DNA from: an uncultured Bacteroides sp.
GTDB lineage: Bacteria > Bacteroidota > Bacteroidia > Chitinophagales > Chitinophagaceae
Assembly: GCA_902168085.1 (NCBI GenBank)
Contig: CABHOP010000055.1
Span: 1 to 46,798, forward strand
Direction of reading: 5' to 3'
Length of the DNA: 46,798 nt
Position 1 is the first letter of the stretch, and the number at the start of each line of letters is the position of its first letter. The notes below the pieces were generated by a model, which was not told the origin of the DNA, made no database searches, and saw only the letters and a program-made list of their open reading frames with translations. This document shows, piece after piece, positions 42,620-46,798 of the stretch. The position numbers were made by a program, and so were the translations under genes.

Positions 42620-43582
42620 ATGAGTAAAAGGAAGAATGTAGTATGCACGTGGCTGATGGCTGCAGCTATAATGAGCGCCGGCTGCGGGGAAAATAATTCA
42701 GCCACCCAAACGGATACGGTAACCCATCCACCCCTGGACAGTGCGCTGGCAGGAAAACTGAAAAGCCCCTATACCTGCACGCCACCCAGCAAGCGCGACC
42801 TGAATATGCAGCCTATGGTATTGAGCAATACCGAACGGCAACAAATGTCACTGATGTTTGAAGAAAAATATGCCTTTGTTAAGAATGGCCAATACCAACA
42901 CTTTCAGCAAGTGCAGGAGCCTGTTAAGGAAGCAGAGCTCACGCTTATGAAGTCTTTTACTACGGATGACTGCACTACCTGGCCCGCCCTCCGGGTCTAT
43001 TATGGGCTGGAGCCAAGCATAAACAGGTTTTGCTATATATATGAACCGGTCAACCTGGTATTGGCGGGGCAGAGTGCCTATTATGATACCTTCAATGTGG
43101 TGACTACTACGCCACGACATTTGTTTATGATGCAGAATGGCAATTTTGGCGAGGTGCCTGAAGTACAAGCCATGGCATTGGTAGATAGCTATATGCAGCT
43201 TACCTACATCCGCAATGTGGGGGCATATGAGCACATGCAGGTCACTACCGATCCTCACGGTATCGTATTCCCGTTCGAGGAGCTGGACGAACTGGTTGAA
43301 CAGAACTATATGGTATTACTGGAAAGACTGGGTAGGGTATTGGGTGAAAACGGTAAAAAATTGACATTGAAAGAAGTGAAAGCCACCTATCCGCTCGAAG
43401 GGGTTATATTCCATTGTGGCGCTAAAATGAGCAATGGCCGCTGGGTGCAAAACCTTACCATGTCGCCTACCATCAGCATGCCGCCGCCAACACCCGGCAT
43501 ATTCACAGGTGCATCGGCTGATATGGGGGCTTTATGTCCTCCAAGCTGTGAGAAAGCTGTCTACAGGGTATTGACTGAATAA
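42620..43582 (+). CDS. Hypothetical lipoprotein
   Basis: 320 residues. Lipobox MSAGC with C22, then a Thr/Pro-rich linker and a domain of about 270 residues with Trp, Tyr and several Cys (DDCTTWPALRVYYGLEPSIN, FHCGAKMSNGRWVQNLTMSP, ALCPPSCEKAVYRVLTE). No family was recognised. It lies 17 bases upstream of the membrane protein gene in front of a two-component pair and is on the same strand, so it may be part of that signalling unit. Confidence 0.75.
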   Translation: MSKRKNVVCTWLMAAAIMSAGCGENNSATQTDTVTHPPLDSALAGKLKSPYTCTPPSKRDLNMQPMVLSNTERQQMSLMFEEKYAFVKNGQYQHFQQVQEPVKEAELTLMKSFTTDDCTTWPALRVYYGLEPSINRFCYIYEPVNLVLAGQSAYYDTFNVVTTTPRHLFMMQNGNFGEVPEVQAMALVDSYMQLTYIRNVGAYEHMQVTTDPHGIVFPFEELDELVEQNYMVLLERLGRVLGENGKKLTLKEVKATYPLEGVIFHCGAKMSNGRWVQNLTMSPTISMPPPTPGIFTGASADMGALCPPSCEKAVYRVLTE

Positions 43583-43599
43583 GACATTACTTTTGGCTC

Positions 43600-44262
43600 A
43601 TGGATGTTTTTAGCAGGGTATTGATTGATTCGAATGCAGTAATAAGTTATATACCACTATTAGTTGGTGTTTCATTATACAATAAGCTACCATTCTATAT
43701 GAGGCTGGTATTGTTGAACATGTTTCTGTCTTGTTGTGCTGAAACAATTGGATATGTTTTTAGAAATAATAATACATGGTTCTATAATATTTATATCATA
43801 ATAAATATCCTGTCCTGGATTGGTGTTTTTTATGTTTTAGAGCAGAGGCATGCGAAGGTTGTAATTGCTACGGCAATTGTTTATGCTATGTTATGGGCTG
43901 GATATGTGATAAAAGACGGAATAAATGTACTAGCCAATTTACCCATGGTGTATGGCTCGGCTATCATACTCGTCTTCTATTTTATGCTTTTGCTGAGCAT
44001 ATTTAGATGGTATAATGGGAATATAAAGCAGCACCCACTATTATGGATTTGTATTGCTACGTTACTGTATTATGGTTGTAGTATGCCTATGTTTATACTG
44101 CTGAATTATGTGATTAGGGAAAGGTTTGAATTAGGTATTCATATTTATAAAATAAACTTGTTTTTTAGTATCATTCATAGCTTTTTATTGGCGTATAGCT
44201 TTTATCTCGCAAGAAAACCACACAATATCCAATTCCTCAAGCAACCATATGTCCGACATTGA
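43600..44262 (+). CDS. Seven-span membrane protein upstream of the sensor kinase
   Basis: 220 residues with about seven hydrophobic spans and few soluble residues. Start ATG 43600, 17 bases after the lipoprotein stop; the 3' end overlaps the kinase start by 14 bases, so translation is coupled. No catalytic motif. Because the kinase lacks a large sensor domain, this membrane protein is a candidate sensory partner. Its base composition is visibly more AT-rich than its neighbours (long runs such as TTTTTTATGTTTTAGAG). Confidence 0.7.
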   Translation: MDVFSRVLIDSNAVISYIPLLVGVSLYNKLPFYMRLVLLNMFLSCCAETIGYVFRNNNTWFYNIYIIINILSWIGVFYVLEQRHAKVVIATAIVYAMLWAGYVIKDGINVLANLPMVYGSAIILVFYFMLLLSIFRWYNGNIKQHPLLWICIATLLYYGCSMPMFILLNYVIRERFELGIHIYKINLFFSIIHSFLLAYSFYLARKPHNIQFLKQPYVRH

Positions 44263-45025
44263 CCTGATTCTTGCCATCATTATCCCCACATTGATAATCC
44301 TGCTGCTTATAGCGGGGGTTGTTATTGTCATATTCATAGCCAATCGCCAGCGCATCCAGCAGGAAGTAAAAATGGCCCAGATAGAAGTTGGTTATGAAAA
44401 AGAGTTGCGTGCAGTGGAAAGCGAAGTGCAGGAACAGGTGATGCAAAATATATCGCGCGAATTGCACGATAATATTGGCCAGTTGCTCACCTTCATACAC
44501 CTGCAGTTGGAAAGGCATAAAATGGATGCACCGCAACAGGCAGCAGAGCTGAAATCGATAGATGATACACTAAGTACTACCATACAACAGGTAAAGCTAT
44601 TGGGCCGCAGCCTCAATAATGATATGCTGGAACACCATGGCTTGCTGAAGGGTATAGAACAAGAGGTAGAGCGCCTGAAGCAGTTAAAGCAATATGCCAT
44701 TGTTTTTGAACATGATGAAACGGAACCTGCCCTGAATAAAGACCAGCGCCTGATGGCTTTCCGCATCTTCCAGGAGATAATAAATAATGCACTGAAGCAT
44801 TCCAGGGCAAAAGAGATAAAAATTGACATGAGGGGAAATGCAGCCTTCCGTTTATCGGTAACGGATAATGGTAAAGGGTTCAATCTTGAAAAAATGATGG
44901 GGAGCGCAGGCGGTATGGGCCTCCGCAATATTATTAAAAGGGCGAACCTGGCAGGATTTCAGAGTAATATTGATGCTGTTGAAGGTAAAGGGTGTACTTT
45001 TACGCTGGAGCATAAGGGCATTTAA
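44249..45025 (+). CDS. Sensor histidine kinase, NarX/LytS-like HisKA_3 type
   Basis: 258 residues. One N-terminal span (about 6-30) with no periplasmic domain, a coiled linker (RQRIQQEVKMAQIEVGYEKE), then the dimerisation and phosphoacceptor segment QNISRELHDNIGQLL with H73, and an HATPase_c domain: N box EIINNALKHS, DNGKGF and GGMGLRNI. It is the short histidine kinase type that pairs with NarL-type regulators, encoded next. The lack of an extracellular sensor points to input through the membrane protein encoded just upstream. Confidence 0.92.
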   Translation: MSDIDLILAIIIPTLIILLLIAGVVIVIFIANRQRIQQEVKMAQIEVGYEKELRAVESEVQEQVMQNISRELHDNIGQLLTFIHLQLERHKMDAPQQAAELKSIDDTLSTTIQQVKLLGRSLNNDMLEHHGLLKGIEQEVERLKQLKQYAIVFEHDETEPALNKDQRLMAFRIFQEIINNALKHSRAKEIKIDMRGNAAFRLSVTDNGKGFNLEKMMGSAGGMGLRNIIKRANLAGFQSNIDAVEGKGCTFTLEHKGI

Positions 45026-45036
45026 ATCCGCACGTT

Positions 45037-45717
45037 ATGAAGAAAAACGTATCCATCTTTTTAGTAGATGACCATACTATAGTGCGCAATGGTATTAAAG
45101 AGCTGATAGAGAGAATAGGGGATTACGAGGTCATTGCACAATTTGATAATGGACAGGAACTGATAGACGCCATTGATAACGGGGAGCGGGCCGATATCAT
45201 TATTATGGACCTGGCCATGCCTGTAATGGACGGCAAAGAAGCCGCCCGGCAACTGCGCGACCGTAATACAGATATCCCCGTGTTGATACTTACCATCGAT
45301 TCCACAGAGAAAACGATCATAGAGCTATTCAAGCTGGGCGTAAGGGGGTACCTGCCCAAAAACTGTACGGCAGAGGTGCTGCGCAAGGCTATTGATGATA
45401 TTACCAATACAGGTTACTATCACAATGATTTGCTCATCAAAGCATTGCAATCGGACGAGAAGGGTGGGGTGAGGCGTAATGATGAAAAACAGAAGGTGCT
45501 GAAGCTGATAACAGAAAGAGAACGTGTGTTTCTGGAGCTGGTTTGCAGCGAGGAAGAATATACTTATGAGCAGATGGCGGATATTCTTAAAGTACACCGC
45601 CGCACCATAGATGGCTATCGGGAATCCTTGTTTGATAAATTTAATATCAAATCAAAAACAGGCCTGGTGCTGTTTGCCATAAAATATGGCCTGGTAGAAA
45701 TACCGCTGAAATACTAA
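45037..45717 (+). CDS. NarL/LuxR-family response regulator
   Basis: 226 residues. The receiver domain has acidic D11 and D12, phosphoacceptor D58 in IIIMDLAMPVMDG, and a late Lys in YLPKNC. The output domain at about 155-226 (TERERVFLELVCSEEEYTYE and DILKVHRRTIDGYR) is a LuxR-type helix-turn-helix. It starts 11 bases after the kinase gene. The stop overlaps the convergent exosortase-associated gene by 4 bases. Confidence 0.94.
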   Translation: MKKNVSIFLVDDHTIVRNGIKELIERIGDYEVIAQFDNGQELIDAIDNGERADIIIMDLAMPVMDGKEAARQLRDRNTDIPVLILTIDSTEKTIIELFKLGVRGYLPKNCTAEVLRKAIDDITNTGYYHNDLLIKALQSDEKGGVRRNDEKQKVLKLITERERVFLELVCSEEEYTYEQMADILKVHRRTIDGYRESLFDKFNIKSKTGLVLFAIKYGLVEIPLKY

Positions 45718-46118
45718 AGGTTTTGTTTGGCAGGTTGCCTGTTATCCAGTATGCTATTTATAATATATAGCATAAAGTAGGGTACGGGGCTGCATAAGAA
45801 AAGACGCAATGCACTGATACGGTCGAGAAAAGACGTACTGAAAAGTTGTAGTTTCCACTGCAATAGACCGGTAGCAACTAACAGGCATATGCCGGCAATA
45901 TACAAGATGGCCCACCAGTATTTTATCGTCTTAAGATAATATTGGCTGCAACCGATATAACCCACCGGCAATACAACAGTAAGTATCGTAATATGCCCCA
46001 GTTGCCTGACTATAGGAGAAAAACGCTGTGCAGTGCCCTCGGTAAAAACCTGGTAGTCTATCCACGATAGCGCGCATATCAACACAAACATTAACCAAAA
46101 GAGTAGCTTATGCCTCAC
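45714..46118 (-). CDS. Exosortase-associated four-span membrane protein
   Basis: 134 residues with four hydrophobic spans and a short basic N-terminus. The start is GTG at 46118, overlapping the end of the exosortase gene by 11 bases; such overlap shows tight coupling. Small membrane proteins directly downstream of Bacteroidota exosortases (as in the XrtF and XrtX loci) are recurrent and presumed accessory factors. Residues do not show a catalytic motif. The call rests on position and topology. Confidence 0.65.
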   Translation of the reverse strand: MRHKLLFWLMFVLICALSWIDYQVFTEGTAQRFSPIVRQLGHITILTVVLPVGYIGCSQYYLKTIKYWWAILYIAGICLLVATGLLQWKLQLFSTSFLDRISALRLFLCSPVPYFMLYIINSILDNRQPAKQNL

Positions 46119-46641
46119 TTGCTAAACGTGGTTTGCGTGCATACAATACCCATCCATAGAATACGGCTGCATACACTACCATTTTAAACGCGTAATGATG
46201 AGCAAAATCGGCCAGCGCATGTTGCTCATAATACATAGCACCTAATAGGGTGCACCGGATGATGTTCAGAATGTAAATAACTGTAATGCCTGCCACAGAA
46301 TACAGCAGCATTTTTTTAGCATTGCTGGGTATGCAAATGATAAAGCCCACATACAGCACCATCAATTCCAGCCCATTGCATTGTGGTGCAATGTTGATAG
46401 ACTGTATGCCATTGATAAATACACTGGGGCCTTTCAGTTCAATGCTGGGGTATAACAAGGTTAGCAGCTTGGCTGTGCCAAACTGCACGGCTGCCGTCAG
46501 CTGGTTATCAGGAACACCCAGTGGCGCTAATAACAGGTGATATAAAAGATTCCAGCCCACCACTAATGCAAGACCCCTCAATAAGAAAGGCCTTACGTTA
46601 GCCGGTATCAGTTCTTTTATTTTACGAGCAGCTATGAGCAT
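46108..46641 (-). CDS. Exosortase family transpeptidase (XrtX-like)
   Basis: 177 residues, about five to six spans, the short Bacteroidota exosortase size. The catalytic Cys-Arg-His triad is visible: C88 in IAPQCNGLELM, R129 in LNIIRCTLLG, and H148 or H149 in DFAHHYAFK. Exosortases cut C-terminal sorting signals and attach substrates to an acceptor lipid or glycan. The gene just upstream encodes a PID-CTERM-like tail, the signal I associate with XrtX. Start ATG 46641 lies 18 bases after the substrate stop. Confidence 0.85.
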   Translation of the reverse strand: MLIAARKIKELIPANVRPFLLRGLALVVGWNLLYHLLLAPLGVPDNQLTAAVQFGTAKLLTLLYPSIELKGPSVFINGIQSINIAPQCNGLELMVLYVGFIICIPSNAKKMLLYSVAGITVIYILNIIRCTLLGAMYYEQHALADFAHHYAFKMVVYAAVFYGWVLYARKPRLASEA

Positions 46642-46659
46642 ATTGGGTTGCCGGTATAA

Positions 46660-46798
46660 TTATTTTTCCTGCGTTTCGTTTCCGGCTTCTTCGCTTTTCT
46701 TTTTGCGGGCCTGGGCATCGCGCTTCACGCCATAGCCAACGCCGGCTACAAATAACAGGCTAAGGCCACCATCCAATGGCACATTGGTACCGCCACCG
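46660..46798 (-). CDS. C-terminal part of a PID-CTERM-like exosortase substrate (partial)
   Basis: The last 45 codons of a gene that enters from beyond the window. The sequence begins GGGTNVPLDGGLSLLFVAGV and continues GYGVKR, then a basic/acidic tail ending KSEEAGNETQEK. The P-[IL]-D-G-G box, short hydrophobic helix and KR cluster match the PID-CTERM sorting signal, although an unusual 18-residue charged extension follows the KR. It is read directly into the exosortase gene, so enzyme and substrate are coexpressed. Confidence 0.75.
   Translation of the reverse strand, partial: GGGTNVPLDGGLSLLFVAGVGYGVKRDAQARKKKSEEAGNETQEK

Overview
The window looks like a chromosomal segment of a Bacteroidota bacterium, most likely of the Chitinophagaceae type. 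Evidence: -7 promoter elements of the Bacteroidota form TAnnTTTG in front of many genes, little sign of Shine-Dalgarno sequences, a giant SprB-repeat protein with a type IX secretion (T9SS) type B sorting domain, ECF sigma/FecR/STN/TonB-receptor modules, an eukaryote-like NADP isocitrate dehydrogenase, and a PID-CTERM/exosortase pair. No tRNA, rRNA, insertion sequence, phage gene or CRISPR array was seen.

Layout. 1-53 is the tail of a TPM-type protein. 1194-5480 is a cytochrome oxidase assembly and subunit operon (heme O synthase, two subunit III proteins, subunit IV, SCO, DUF420, a small CxxC protein), without subunits I and II. 5514-9906 holds mostly housekeeping genes on the + strand (GIN lipoprotein, DUF2147, carA, threonine dehydrogenase, sirtuin). 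9866-15172 holds minus-strand genes: a GT-C-like membrane protein, ftsY, a reductase and icd. 15308-23135 is a six-gene minus-strand unit that can be read from one promoter (23159) to one terminator (15252): ECF sigma, FecR anti-sigma, an STN protein fused to 16-residue surface repeats, a second repeat protein, a TonB-dependent receptor and a GIN lipoprotein. 23308-29169 encodes a 1953-residue SprB-like T9SS adhesin.

30314-37153 is the most unusual part. It combines a periplasmic protein resembling a fimbrial chaperone or DUF916 protein, three small secreted beta-sandwich proteins that look like pilins, and a 920-residue outer-membrane barrel with Ig-like N-terminal domains and usher-like C-terminal domains. 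I infer an undescribed chaperone/usher-like or WxL-like surface assembly system. The 33247-33855 product looks like its highly expressed major subunit.

37278-39205 holds cytoplasmic unknowns, including a tandem pair of diverged paralogues. 39215-41233 is a TonB receptor with a CxxC in its plug. 41362-42243 is rpsL-rpsG with a textbook promoter. 42620-45717 is a lipoprotein, membrane protein, histidine kinase and response regulator operon. 45714 to the end is an exosortase locus: accessory membrane protein, exosortase (XrtX-like) and the C-terminus of a PID-CTERM substrate.

All calls come from reading the sequence. No database search was run, so family names rest on motif recognition.
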